A DNA stretch of 64,000 nt from Thermus sp. LT1-2-5 (lineage in GTDB: Bacteria; Deinococcota; Deinococci; Deinococcales; Thermaceae): positions 62,001-126,000 of the forward strand of contig NZ_BSRG01000005.1 in the NCBI RefSeq assembly GCF_040363165.1. The letters are read 5' to 3'. The notes under the pieces were generated by a model. It made no database searches. It was not told the origin of the DNA and worked only from the letters and a program-made list of their open reading frames with translations. This document shows, one piece after another, positions 1-7,778 of this stretch. A program made the translations under genes and the position numbers. Every line of letters starts with the position of its first letter. Position 1 is the stretch's first letter.

Positions 1-1112
1 TGAACTTTGAGCCCTCCATCCGCGAAGTGAAGCTCCCCGACGGGCGCACGGTGCCCGCCGCTTACGCTAGCGTCCTCTATATTGACAGCCTTCCCTTCGG
101 CGCCGTGATCCGTAGCCTCCACCACTGGTCGGCCCACGTGATGATCGCCGCCGCCTTCTTGCACATGCTCCGCATCCTCCTCACGGGGGCCTACAAGAAG
201 CCCCGGGAGCTTAACTACCTAGTAGGGCTCGCCCTTTTGGGGCTTGCGGTGGTCACCGCCTTTACCGGCTACGCCCTTCCTTACGACAACTACGCCGTAA
301 CCGCCACCCGTATCGGCTACGGCATCGCCAACTCCATCCCCTGGATTGGGAACACCCTGGCCCAAGTAATGTTTGGCGGGGAGTTCCCGGGCTCCACCCA
401 CTCCATTCCCCGGCTTTTTAGCCTCCACGTCCTTTGGCTTCCCCTCCTCCTCATGGCCCTCATCGGGGGCCACCTCGCCATCATGGTCAAGCAAAAGCAC
501 ACCCAGCCCCGCTACGCCGAGAAGGTGGCCCCGGGGAAGATCCTGGGCGTGCCCATGTACCCCCAGCAGATGGTCATGATGATCATCCTCTTTGCCCTCT
601 ACGTGGGTATCATGACCATCATCGCTGGAGCCTTCCTGGCTCATCCCATTGAGGCCTTTGGCCCCCCCACTCCCAACACGCCAGCGGTGAAGCCCGACTG
701 GTACTTCCTCTGGATCTACGGCATTCTACAGATCATCCCCTCCAGCTGGGAGTTTCACCTTTTTGGGGCCACCATTGGGCCTGAATTCATCGGAGGGGCG
801 GTGGTGCCGGGCCTTTTGGCCCTTATCGGCCTCCTTTTGCCCTTCGTGGACACCCGCAAGGACAAGATGCGCTACCTAGAGCTCCCCTCGGAGCACCCGG
901 TGCGCACCAGCGTCATCCTGGCCCTCTTGGTCTTCTTCCTCATGAGCACCTTAGCGGGCTACAAGATCGACTTCCAACAGCAAGGCTCCTTGTTGGGGAA
1001 TAACGCTGTGCTTTGGACCTTGGTCCTGGGCGGGCCGCTCCTTACCTTTTTCCTCTCCTACACCCTGATGCGCATCTTCTACGGTAAAGCGAGGGAAGAA
1101 AAAGCCTTTTAA
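1..1112 (+). CDS. Cytochrome b of the cytochrome bc complex (5' end missing)
   Basis: Membrane haem subunit of the quinol:cytochrome c oxidoreductase, passing electrons from menaquinol towards cytochrome c. The frame is open from the first bases, so the gene begins before the window and the GTG at 27 is internal. Visible are the haem-ligand region HHWSAHVMIAAAFLHMLR, a second His-rich helix (LFSLHVLWLPLLLMALIGGH), the Qo-site PDWY motif (family form PEWY) and several membrane helices. The N-terminal b6-type part and the C-terminal subunit IV-type part are in one chain. The gene ends at a strong hairpin. It probably closes an fbc-type operon with the Rieske and cytochrome c subunits upstream, outside the window. 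Confidence 0.95.
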   Translation, partial: NFEPSIREVKLPDGRTVPAAYASVLYIDSLPFGAVIRSLHHWSAHVMIAAAFLHMLRILLTGAYKKPRELNYLVGLALLGLAVVTAFTGYALPYDNYAVTATRIGYGIANSIPWIGNTLAQVMFGGEFPGSTHSIPRLFSLHVLWLPLLLMALIGGHLAIMVKQKHTQPRYAEKVAPGKILGVPMYPQQMVMMIILFALYVGIMTIIAGAFLAHPIEAFGPPTPNTPAVKPDWYFLWIYGILQIIPSSWEFHLFGATIGPEFIGGAVVPGLLALIGLLLPFVDTRKDKMRYLELPSEHPVRTSVILALLVFFLMSTLAGYKIDFQQQGSLLGNNAVLWTLVLGGPLLTFFLSYTLMRIFYGKAREEKAF

Positions 1113-1118
1113 ACCATA

Positions 1119-1146
1119 GGCCCCCCGCCTAAAGCGGGGGGCTTTC
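1119..1146 (+). terminator. Terminator after cytochrome b
   Basis: An 8-bp GC stem (CCCCCCGC, 5-base loop, GCGGGGGG; 1121-1141) is followed by CTTT just after the cytochrome b stop. A second palindrome (GGGCCCCTCAGGGGCCC, about 1149-1165) lies next to it on the rpsA side, so the pair probably ends both converging transcripts. Confidence 0.8.
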
Positions 1147-1169
1147 CAGGGCCCCTCAGGGGCCCTTCG

Positions 1170-2768
1170 TTACTTTTCCTCCTCCAGACCCAAGCTCGCC
1201 AGGAGGTCCCCGTAGAGGTCACCCAGCTTCACGCTGGTGCTGGCGGTGGGCACGGCGGAAGCGTCGTAGAGGTTGTACTCCGCCACCGCCCCGTACTCGT
1301 ACTCCCGCCGCTCCTCTCGGCGGCCCCCAGAGGGCTTGCGCTTGCCCCGGGCCTCCTTGCCCTTGGCCCGGCGGGGGCGCTCCTCCTCCGCCTTGGGGGG
1401 CGGCGGGGGAAGAAGCCGCTTCCGGGAGAGGGAAATGCGCTGTTCCACGGGGTCGATGTGGAGGACCACCACCTCCATCTCATCGCCCTTCTTGAAGTGG
1501 GCAGCGGGGTTTTCCACCCGCACGTGGTCCAGCTCGGAAACGTGGACCAGACCCTCCATACCAGGCTCCAGCTCCACGAAGACGCCGAAGTCCGTGACCC
1601 CCGTGACCTTGCCCTTGACCACGGTGCCCGGGGGGTACTTCTCCACCAGAAGCTGCCAGGGGTCGGGCTGGGTCTGCTTGAGGCCCAAGGAAAGCCGGCG
1701 CTCCTCCGGGTCCAGGCGCAGGACCACCGCCTCCACCTCCTCGCCCTCCTTCACCACCTCGGAGGGGTGCTTGGGCCGCTTGGTCCAGGAGAGTTCGGAG
1801 ATGTGGATCAGGCCCTCGAGGCCCGGCTCCACCTCCACGAAGGCGCCAAACTGGGTGAGCCCCACCACCTTGCCCCGCACCCGGGTGCCCACGGGGTATT
1901 TCTCCGCCACCGTGGTCCAGGGATCGGGGATGAGGGCCTTGATGGAGAGGTTGACCCGCTCCTTGGCCGGGTCCACGGACACCACCTGAGCCCGCACCTT
2001 CTGCCCCTTGTGCAGGACCTCCCGGGGGTGGCCGAACCGGCCCCAGGTGATCTCCGAGCGGTGGACGAGGCCGTCCACGGGGCCCAGATTGACGAAGGCC
2101 CCGAAGTCGGTGACCTCCACCACGGTGCCCTCCACCACCTGGCCGGGCTCGAGGCCCTGGAAGAAGGCCTCCTTGGCCTTCTTCTGCTCCTCCTCTAGCA
2201 CCGCCCGACGGGAAAGGAGAACCCGCCCCTTCTTGCGGTTGAGCTCGATGATCTTGGCCAGGATCTGCTGGCCCACATAGGCATCCAGGTTAGGGGTACG
2301 CCTAAGGTCCAGCTGGGAAGCCGGAATAAACGCCTGGACGCCATCTAGCTCGGCGACCACGCCCCCCTTGACCTTCTCCTTCACCGTGACGGCAACCGGC
2401 TCACCCTTCTCGTAAAGTTCCTGGATACGGTCCCAGTGTTCCCTGGCCTCCACTTTCTTGCGGGAAAGAAGAATCTGACCCGTATCCGGGTCCACCTTGA
2501 GCACTTGCACCCGCACCAGGTCTCCTGGCTTGAGGAGGTTCTTGAGCTCCTCCTCGGAAAGGGGCTTCTCCGTGAGCTGGTTGAAGGGGATGATGCCTTC
2601 CGTCTTAGCGCCGATATCTACCGCCACACCTTCGGAACCCACCAAGACCACTGTGCCCGTCAGGACTTGGCCGGGACGCACACGCTTTTCCAAGCGGGCC
2701 TCGGTTTCCTGCAGGGCCTCTTCCATGCTGAAGGTCTTTTCTGGGGTCTGGGTCGCCTTTTCTTCCAT
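1170..2768 (-). CDS. rpsA: 30S ribosomal protein S1
   Basis: RNA-binding protein of the small ribosomal subunit that helps mRNA bind. The 532 residues contain five S1 (OB-fold) repeats at roughly 35-105, 120-190, 205-277, 292-363 and 378-450. Repeats three to five carry the typical VTDFGAFV / LTQFGAFVEV / VTDFGVFVEL cores. A strongly basic, Arg/Lys-rich tail follows (about 455-490), then an acidic end. The ATG at 2768 has AGGAGG upstream. A consensus promoter lies about 130 bases upstream, leaving a long structured leader. The length fits the Thermus S1 family. Confidence 0.96.
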   Translation of the reverse strand: MEEKATQTPEKTFSMEEALQETEARLEKRVRPGQVLTGTVVLVGSEGVAVDIGAKTEGIIPFNQLTEKPLSEEELKNLLKPGDLVRVQVLKVDPDTGQILLSRKKVEAREHWDRIQELYEKGEPVAVTVKEKVKGGVVAELDGVQAFIPASQLDLRRTPNLDAYVGQQILAKIIELNRKKGRVLLSRRAVLEEEQKKAKEAFFQGLEPGQVVEGTVVEVTDFGAFVNLGPVDGLVHRSEITWGRFGHPREVLHKGQKVRAQVVSVDPAKERVNLSIKALIPDPWTTVAEKYPVGTRVRGKVVGLTQFGAFVEVEPGLEGLIHISELSWTKRPKHPSEVVKEGEEVEAVVLRLDPEERRLSLGLKQTQPDPWQLLVEKYPPGTVVKGKVTGVTDFGVFVELEPGMEGLVHVSELDHVRVENPAAHFKKGDEMEVVVLHIDPVEQRISLSRKRLLPPPPPKAEEERPRRAKGKEARGKRKPSGGRREERREYEYGAVAEYNLYDASAVPTASTSVKLGDLYGDLLASLGLEEEK

Positions 2769-2827
2769 GCCGCCTCTTTCCTCCTTACGCGCCTTCCTCA
2801 GGAAGGCGGGCGCCTTTGGCGCTCGCC

Positions 2828-2872
2828 CACACGAAAAGATGGGGGAGGCTCTTTACTCCCCTCTTCCGTGTG
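2828..2872 (-). promoter_or_regulatory. Stem-loop in the rpsA 5' leader
   Basis: A long interrupted hairpin: CACACG pairs with CGTGTG (2828-2833/2867-2872), AAGA with TCTT, and GGGGAG with CTCCCC (2842-2847/2856-2861). It lies between the predicted rpsA start point (about 2893) and the rpsA start codon. S1 represses its own translation in Escherichia coli. A similar role here is inference. Confidence 0.5.
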
Positions 2873-2899
2873 AACCGGCCCCGAAGGGCATACCCTTCC

Positions 2900-2928
2900 T
2901 TTATATCACGCCCCCTGGTCTCTGCCAA
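2900..2928 (-). promoter_or_regulatory. rpsA promoter
   Basis: Minus strand: -35 TTGGCA (2923-2928), 17-base spacer, -10 TATAAA (2900-2905). This is a near-consensus sigma-A promoter. It shares the 312-base divergent gap 2769-3080 with the malE promoter. The rest of that gap is the structured rpsA leader, and I see no gene in it. Confidence 0.8.
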
Positions 2929-3019
2929 GGGGTTTGCCCCCGACCTTCCCCCCGATGTTCCGAGGAAGCCAAGGGGATAGAGCGCTGTAGCCAGGACAAG
3001 AGGGTTTTCTTGGGGGTGG

Positions 3020-3048
3020 TTGACGAGGAAAAGAATAGGGGGTAAAAT
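3020..3048 (+). promoter_or_regulatory. malE-like gene promoter
   Basis: -35 TTGACG (3020-3025), 17-base spacer, -10 TAAAAT (3043-3048), followed by AGGAGG (3069-3074) seven bases before the ATG at 3081. No obvious operator palindrome is seen next to it. Confidence 0.8.
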
Positions 3049-3080
3049 CGCCTTGGAAAAGCTTCCATAGGAGGTTTCGT

Positions 3081-4370
3081 ATGAGGCGCAGGGAGTTTCT
3101 TAAGAAGGCAGGGGTGGGCCTGGCAGCAAGCCTGGTGCTGGGTCCGGCGGTGGTGCGGGCCCAGGCAGGACCCGTCATCCGGGTAGCAGGCGACTCCACC
3201 GCCGTGGGGGAGGGCGGCCGCTGGATGAAGGAGATGGTGGAGGCCTGGGGGAAGAAGACGGGCACCCGGGTGGAGTACATCGACTCCCCTGCGGACACCA
3301 ACGACCGCCTGGCCCTTTACCAGCAGTACTGGGCGGCCAAGAGCCCCGATGTGGACGTCTACATGATCGACGTCATCTGGCCGGGCATCGTGGCCCCCCA
3401 CGCCTTGGACCTGAAAGGGTACTTTAGCGAGGCCGAGCTCAAGGAATTCTTCCCCCGCATTCTCCAGAACAACACCATCCGCGGCAAGCTCACCTCCATC
3501 CCCTTCTTCACCGACGCCGGTATTCTTTACTATCGCACCGACCTCTTACAGAAATACGGCTTCCAAAACCCGCCCCGCACCTGGGCTGAGCTGGAGCAGA
3601 TGGCCCAGAAGGTCATTGAGGGCGAGCGGCGAGCGGGTAACCGGGACTTCTGGGGCTTCGTCTTCCAGGGCAAGCCCTACGAGGGCCTCACCTGCGACGC
3701 TCTAGAGTGGATTTACTCCCACAAGGGTGGGCGCATCGTAGAGCCCGATGGCACTATCAGCGTGAACAACGGCCGCGCGGCCTTGGCCTTAAACACCGTC
3801 CGGCGCTACGTGGGCACCATCGCCCCCCAGGGGGTCACCTCCTACGCCGAGGAGGAGGCCAGGAACGTCTGGCAGCAGGGCAATGCCCTCTTCATGCGCA
3901 ACTGGCCCTACGCCTACGCCCTGGGCCAGGCGGAGGGGAGCCCCATCCGGGGCAAGTTCGCCGTGACCGTACTGCCCAAGGGCGCCGCCGACGCCCCTAA
4001 CGCCGCCACCTTGGGCGGCTGGCAGCTCATGGTTTCCGCTTACAGCCGCTACCCCAAGGAGGCTGCCGACTTGGTCAAGTACCTGGCCTCCTACGAGGTG
4101 CAGAAGGACAACGCCGTGCGGCTTTCCCGGCTGCCCACCCGGCCTGCCCTCTACACCGACAAGGACGTCTTGGCCAAGAACCCCTGGTTCCGCAACCTCC
4201 TTCCCGTCTTCCAAAACGCCGTCTCCCGCCCCTCCGACGTGGCCGGGGCCAAGTACAATCAGGTTTCCGAGGCTATCTGGACCGAGGTGCATAGCGCCCT
4301 CACCGGGCGTAAGACGGGCGAAGCGGCGGTGCGGGACCTCGAGGCCCGCCTGCGCCGCATCCTGCGGTAA
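3081..4370 (+). CDS. malE: Sugar ABC transporter substrate-binding protein (trehalose/maltose type)
   Basis: Periplasmic solute-binding protein of a family 1 sugar importer. The 429-residue product starts with a twin-arginine-like signal (RRREFLK at residues 2-8, then a hydrophobic stretch ending VRAQA), so it may be exported by Tat. The mature part has the family 1 fold, for example the [13 protein letters not shown] and [11 protein letters not shown] blocks. The ATG at 3081 has a perfect AGGAGG site. It is followed by two permease genes but no ATPase gene; a shared MalK-type ATPase elsewhere is expected. Assignment to trehalose/maltose/sucrose-type sugars is by resemblance to the Thermus system and is not proven. 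Confidence 0.9.
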   Translation: MRRREFLKKAGVGLAASLVLGPAVVRAQAGPVIRVAGDSTAVGEGGRWMKEMVEAWGKKTGTRVEYIDSPADTNDRLALYQQYWAAKSPDVDVYMIDVIWPGIVAPHALDLKGYFSEAELKEFFPRILQNNTIRGKLTSIPFFTDAGILYYRTDLLQKYGFQNPPRTWAELEQMAQKVIEGERRAGNRDFWGFVFQGKPYEGLTCDALEWIYSHKGGRIVEPDGTISVNNGRAALALNTVRRYVGTIAPQGVTSYAEEEARNVWQQGNALFMRNWPYAYALGQAEGSPIRGKFAVTVLPKGAADAPNAATLGGWQLMVSAYSRYPKEAADLVKYLASYEVQKDNAVRLSRLPTRPALYTDKDVLAKNPWFRNLLPVFQNAVSRPSDVAGAKYNQVSEAIWTEVHSALTGRKTGEAAVRDLEARLRRILR

Positions 4371-4381
4371 AAGGCCTTTTC

Positions 4382-4408
4382 CCCGGGGGGCTCAGCGCCC
4401 CCCGGGGT
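4382..4408 (+). terminator. Intercistronic hairpin between malE-like and malF-like genes
   Basis: A strong hairpin (CCCCGGGGGG, short loop, CCCCCCGGGG) lies 12 bases after the binding-protein stop with no T-run. Such hairpins commonly reduce read-through or protect upstream mRNA, so that the binding protein is made in excess over the permeases. Confidence 0.6.
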
Positions 4409-4414
4409 TACCCT
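4409..4414 (+). promoter_or_regulatory. Possible leaderless -10 for malF-like gene
   Basis: TACCCT ends exactly 6 bases before the ATG at 4421, which has no Shine-Dalgarno. It could give separate leaderless transcription of the permease genes after the hairpin. Confidence 0.5.
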
Positions 4415-4420
4415 AAAGCC

Positions 4421-5296
4421 ATGCTCACGCAAAGGCAGGTCCGCCTAGCCTGGCTCCTGATCCTTCCCACCCTGTTGGTGGTGGTCCTGGTGGCGGGCTA
4501 CCCCTTGGCCCAGGTCTTCTACTGGTCCTTCTTCAAGGCCGATATCGCCTTCGTGGAGCCCCCGGAGTTCGTGGGCCTGGAAAACTACCGGTTTCTCCTC
4601 CAAGACCCCGACTTCCGCCAGGCCCTTTGGAACACCCTGAAGTTCACCGTGATCTCCGTGGGCCTGGAAACCCTCTTGGGCCTGGCCATAGCCCTCATCA
4701 TCCACTCCAACTTCAAGGGACGGGGCCTGGTGCGCGCCGCCATCCTCATCCCCTGGGCCATCCCCACGGTGGTCTCCGCCAAGATGTGGCAGTGGATGCT
4801 CCACGACGTCTACGGGGTCATCAACGTGATTGGGGTCAAGCTCGGCCTCCTTTCGCAGAAGATCGCCTTCTTGGCCCGCCCCGAGCTCATCCTTCCCTCC
4901 ATCATCGCCGTGGACGTGTGGAAGACCACCCCCTTCATGGCCCTCCTCCTCTTGGCCGGCCTTCAGCTCATCCCCGAGGAGCTCTATGAGGCGGCTAGCA
5001 TCGACGGAGCCACCCGCTGGCAACAGTTTTGGACCATCACCCTGCCCCTCCTCACCCCCGCCTTGGTGGTGGCCCTCATCTTCCGCACCCTGGATGCGCT
5101 TCGGGTCTTTGACGTGATCTTCGTCATGAGCGGGGCCAACCCCGCCACCCGTTCCCTGGCCATCTACAACCGCCAGACCCTCATTGACTTCCAGGACCTG
5201 GGCTACGGCTCGGCCATCAGCGTGGCCATCCTGGCCCTCATCTTCGTCTTCGTGATCCTCTACATGCGCACCATCGGAAAGGAGGCCCTCCGATGA
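4421..5296 (+). CDS. malF: Sugar ABC transporter permease (MalF-like)
   Basis: Inner-membrane permease of the sugar importer, 291 residues with about six membrane helices. The conserved cytoplasmic EAA loop is visible (EELYEAASIDGATRWQQFW, about residues 187-205), which contacts the ATPase subunit. It lacks the long periplasmic insertion of enterobacterial MalF, as is usual in this family. Its stop region overlaps the next gene by 4 bases (ATGA), which indicates coupled translation. No Shine-Dalgarno precedes the ATG. Confidence 0.92.
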   Translation: MLTQRQVRLAWLLILPTLLVVVLVAGYPLAQVFYWSFFKADIAFVEPPEFVGLENYRFLLQDPDFRQALWNTLKFTVISVGLETLLGLAIALIIHSNFKGRGLVRAAILIPWAIPTVVSAKMWQWMLHDVYGVINVIGVKLGLLSQKIAFLARPELILPSIIAVDVWKTTPFMALLLLAGLQLIPEELYEAASIDGATRWQQFWTITLPLLTPALVVALIFRTLDALRVFDVIFVMSGANPATRSLAIYNRQTLIDFQDLGYGSAISVAILALIFVFVILYMRTIGKEALR

Positions 5297-6135
5297 AGGC
5301 TTTTTGGCGCGCGGCCAACCGGGGGCTTTTCTACCTCCTGGTGGTCTTCGTGGTGGTGTATAGCGTTTTCCCCTTCTATTGGGCGGTGATTTCCAGCTTC
5401 AAGCCTTCAGACGCCCTCTTTTCCCCCGATCCCAGCTTTTTGCCCGTCCCCTTCACCCTGGACCACTACAAAAACGTCTTCCTCCAAGCCAACTTCGGCC
5501 GCAACCTGCTCAACTCCCTCATCGTGGCCGGGGGGGCCACCCTGCTCTCCTTGGCCCTGGGGGTCCTGGCCGCCTACGCCCTGGGCCGGCTTCCCTTTCC
5601 CCCCAAGAACGCCGTCTTGTACCTGGTCCTGGCCATGACCATGTTCCCCCAGATTGCCGTGCTGGGGGGGCTTTTCATGCTCCTGAGGCAGACGGGGCTT
5701 TTCAACACCCACCTGGGCCTCATCCTCACCTACCTCCTCTTCACCCTGCCCTTCACCGTGTGGGTGCTGGTGGGGTACTTCCGGGGGCTTCCCCGGGAGC
5801 TGGAGGAGGCAGCCTACGTGGACGGGGCCACCCCCTTGCAAACCCTCCTTAAGGTGATGCTTCCCCTCACCGGACCTGGGCTAGTAACCACGGGGCTTTT
5901 GGCTTTCATCGCCGCCTGGAACGAGTACCTTTTCGCCCTCACCTTCACCGTGGGGGATACGGTGAAGACCGTGCCCCCCGCCATCGCCAGCTTTGGTGGG
6001 GCCACGCCCTTTGAGATCCCCTGGGGCTCCATCATGGCGGCCAGCGTGGTGGTGACGGTTCCCTTGGTGGTCCTGGTCCTGATCTTCCAGGGGCGCATCG
6101 TGGCCGGGCTAACGGCGGGGGCGGTGAAGGGCTAG
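5293..6135 (+). CDS. malG: Sugar ABC transporter permease (MalG-like)
   Basis: Second permease of the importer, 280 residues with six predicted helices. It carries the EAA loop (RELEEAAYVDGATPLQTLL, about residues 169-187). It starts inside the last codons of the malF-like gene (ATGA overlap). It ends 10 bases from the converging phosphoglucomutase gene, with no clear terminator between them. Intracellular sugar from this importer could feed phosphoglucomutase next door, but the two genes face each other and are not one operon. Confidence 0.92.
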   Translation: MKAFWRAANRGLFYLLVVFVVVYSVFPFYWAVISSFKPSDALFSPDPSFLPVPFTLDHYKNVFLQANFGRNLLNSLIVAGGATLLSLALGVLAAYALGRLPFPPKNAVLYLVLAMTMFPQIAVLGGLFMLLRQTGLFNTHLGLILTYLLFTLPFTVWVLVGYFRGLPRELEEAAYVDGATPLQTLLKVMLPLTGPGLVTTGLLAFIAAWNEYLFALTFTVGDTVKTVPPAIASFGGATPFEIPWGSIMAASVVVTVPLVVLVLIFQGRIVAGLTAGAVKG

Positions 6136-6145
6136 GGTTAGGGCC

Positions 6146-7720
6146 TTAGGCCAGGGCCCGCTCTAGGAGGGCGAGGGCCGAGCGGAGGACCTCCTCCAGA
6201 TGGGCCTCGTCCTTGAAGCTTTCCGCGTAGACCTTGGCCACGTCCTCGGTGCCGCTGGGCCTCACGGCGAACCAGGCGCTTTGGGTCACCACCTTGAGGC
6301 CCCCCAAGGGCTCGCCGTTGCCTTTGGCGCGGGTGAGGACCTCGAGGATAGGCTCCCCCGCCAGGGTCCTTTCCCCAATGGCCTCCGGGGATAGCCGGGC
6401 CAGCCGGGCCTTGGCCTCCGGGCCCATGGGGATATCCTTGCGGGCGTAGAAGGGGCGGCCCAAGGAAGCGGCGAGGGTTTCGTAGAGGAGGTCGGGAGCC
6501 TGGCCCCGTTTGGCCTGGAGCTCGGCGGCGAGAAGCCCCAGGAGGATCCCGTCCTTGTCGGTGGTGAAGGGCCTGCCGTCGAAGCGGAGGAAGCTTGCCC
6601 CGGCGCTTTCCTCCCCGCCAAAGCCGAGCCACCCCGCCAAAAGCCCCTCCACGAAGTGCTTGAAGCCCACGGGGGTTTCGTAAACCTCCCGGCCCAAGGC
6701 CTGGGCCACCCGGTCCAGAAGGGCGCTGGTCACGGCGGTCTTGCCCACCTTGGCCCCAGGCCAGGCCCGGGTGGTGAAGAGGTGGTAAACCGCTGCGGCC
6801 AGGTAGTGGTTGGGGTTCATGAGGCCCCGGGGCGTGACGATGCCGTGGCGGTCGGCGTCGGGGTCGTTGCCGATGGCCAGGTCAAACCGATCCTTGAGCG
6901 CCAAAAGCCCTGCCATGGCATAGGGGCTGGAGCAGTCCATGCGGATCTTGCCGTCGTGGTCCGGGGGCATGAAGCGGAAGGTGGGGTCTAGGGTGGGGTT
7001 GACCACCTCCAGGTTAAGGCCATAGGCCTCCGCCAGGCGCTCCCACACCCTTAGGCTCGCTCCCCCTAAGGGGTCCACCCCTATCCTGAGGCCGCTGGCC
7101 CGGATGGCCTCGAGGTCCACCGCCTCCTTCACCTTCTCCACGTAAAGCCCGGCGAAGTCAAAGGGCTTGGCCTGTTCCTTGGCGGCTTTTAGGGAAAGAC
7201 GCTTGACCCCTTTTAACCCTTCCGCTAAGAGGGCGTTGGCCCGGGCCTCGATGGCCTGGGTGATGCGGGGGTCGGCGGGGCCGCCCGTGGGGGGGTTGTA
7301 CTTGAAGCCCCCGTCCTCGGGAGGGTTGTGGCTCGGGGTGAGGAGGACCCCGTCCGCCTTGGCCTCGTGGCGGGCGTTGTGCTCCAGGATGGCCAAGGAA
7401 ACCAAAGGCGTGGGGGTGAAGCCCTCCTCCACCTCCACCCACACCTCCACCCCGTTGGCGGCAAAGACCTCCAAGGCCGTGGCCCAGGCGGGGGTGGAGA
7501 GGGCGTGGGTGTCCTTGGCCAGGAAGAGGGGACCCGTGGCCCCAAAGGAGGTCCTGAGGTCGGCGATGGCCTGGGCCATGGCCAGGACGTGGGCCTCGGT
7601 GAAGGTACCCTTCAAGCTACTTCCCCGGTGGCCGCTGGTGCCAAAGGCCACCCGCTTCAGGGGGTCTTGGGGGTCGGGGGTTTCCTCGTAGTACAGGGTG
7701 AGGAGGGTTAGCAGGTCCAT
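6146..7720 (-). CDS. pgm: Phosphoglucomutase, alpha-D-glucose phosphate-specific
   Basis: Interconverts glucose 1-phosphate and glucose 6-phosphate in the cytoplasm. The 524-residue protein has all four phosphohexomutase signatures: the phosphoserine loop [11 protein letters not shown] (Ser130), the metal loop NDPDADRHG, the sugar-binding [10 protein letters not shown] and the C-terminal phosphate-binding [12 protein letters not shown]. The [10 protein letters not shown]-terminus identifies the E. coli Pgm subgroup rather than ManB/GlmM. The ATG at 7720 is preceded by TAAGAT with a 6-base gap and no Shine-Dalgarno, suggesting a leaderless mRNA. Confidence 0.95.
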   Translation of the reverse strand: MDLLTLLTLYYEETPDPQDPLKRVAFGTSGHRGSSLKGTFTEAHVLAMAQAIADLRTSFGATGPLFLAKDTHALSTPAWATALEVFAANGVEVWVEVEEGFTPTPLVSLAILEHNARHEAKADGVLLTPSHNPPEDGGFKYNPPTGGPADPRITQAIEARANALLAEGLKGVKRLSLKAAKEQAKPFDFAGLYVEKVKEAVDLEAIRASGLRIGVDPLGGASLRVWERLAEAYGLNLEVVNPTLDPTFRFMPPDHDGKIRMDCSSPYAMAGLLALKDRFDLAIGNDPDADRHGIVTPRGLMNPNHYLAAAVYHLFTTRAWPGAKVGKTAVTSALLDRVAQALGREVYETPVGFKHFVEGLLAGWLGFGGEESAGASFLRFDGRPFTTDKDGILLGLLAAELQAKRGQAPDLLYETLAASLGRPFYARKDIPMGPEAKARLARLSPEAIGERTLAGEPILEVLTRAKGNGEPLGGLKVVTQSAWFAVRPSGTEDVAKVYAESFKDEAHLEEVLRSALALLERALA

Positions 7721-7726
7721 GGCCCC

Positions 7727-7732
7727 ATCTTA
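7727..7732 (-). promoter_or_regulatory. Leaderless -10 of pgm
   Basis: Minus-strand TAAGAT ends 6 bases before the pgm ATG (7720). No Shine-Dalgarno is present. Confidence 0.6.
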
Positions 7733-7739
7733 CGGAGAA

Positions 7740-7763
7740 GGGGGAGGCCCAAAGGCCTCCCCC
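7740..7763 (-). terminator. Hairpin after the parvulin gene
   Basis: Perfect 10-bp stem (GGGGGAGGCC / GGCCTCCCCC, 4-base loop) 15 bases beyond the parvulin stop on the minus strand. It has only a weak T-run and lies next to the pgm promoter, so it probably separates the two transcripts. Confidence 0.7.
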
Positions 7764-7778
7764 AGACCGCCTTGGGGC

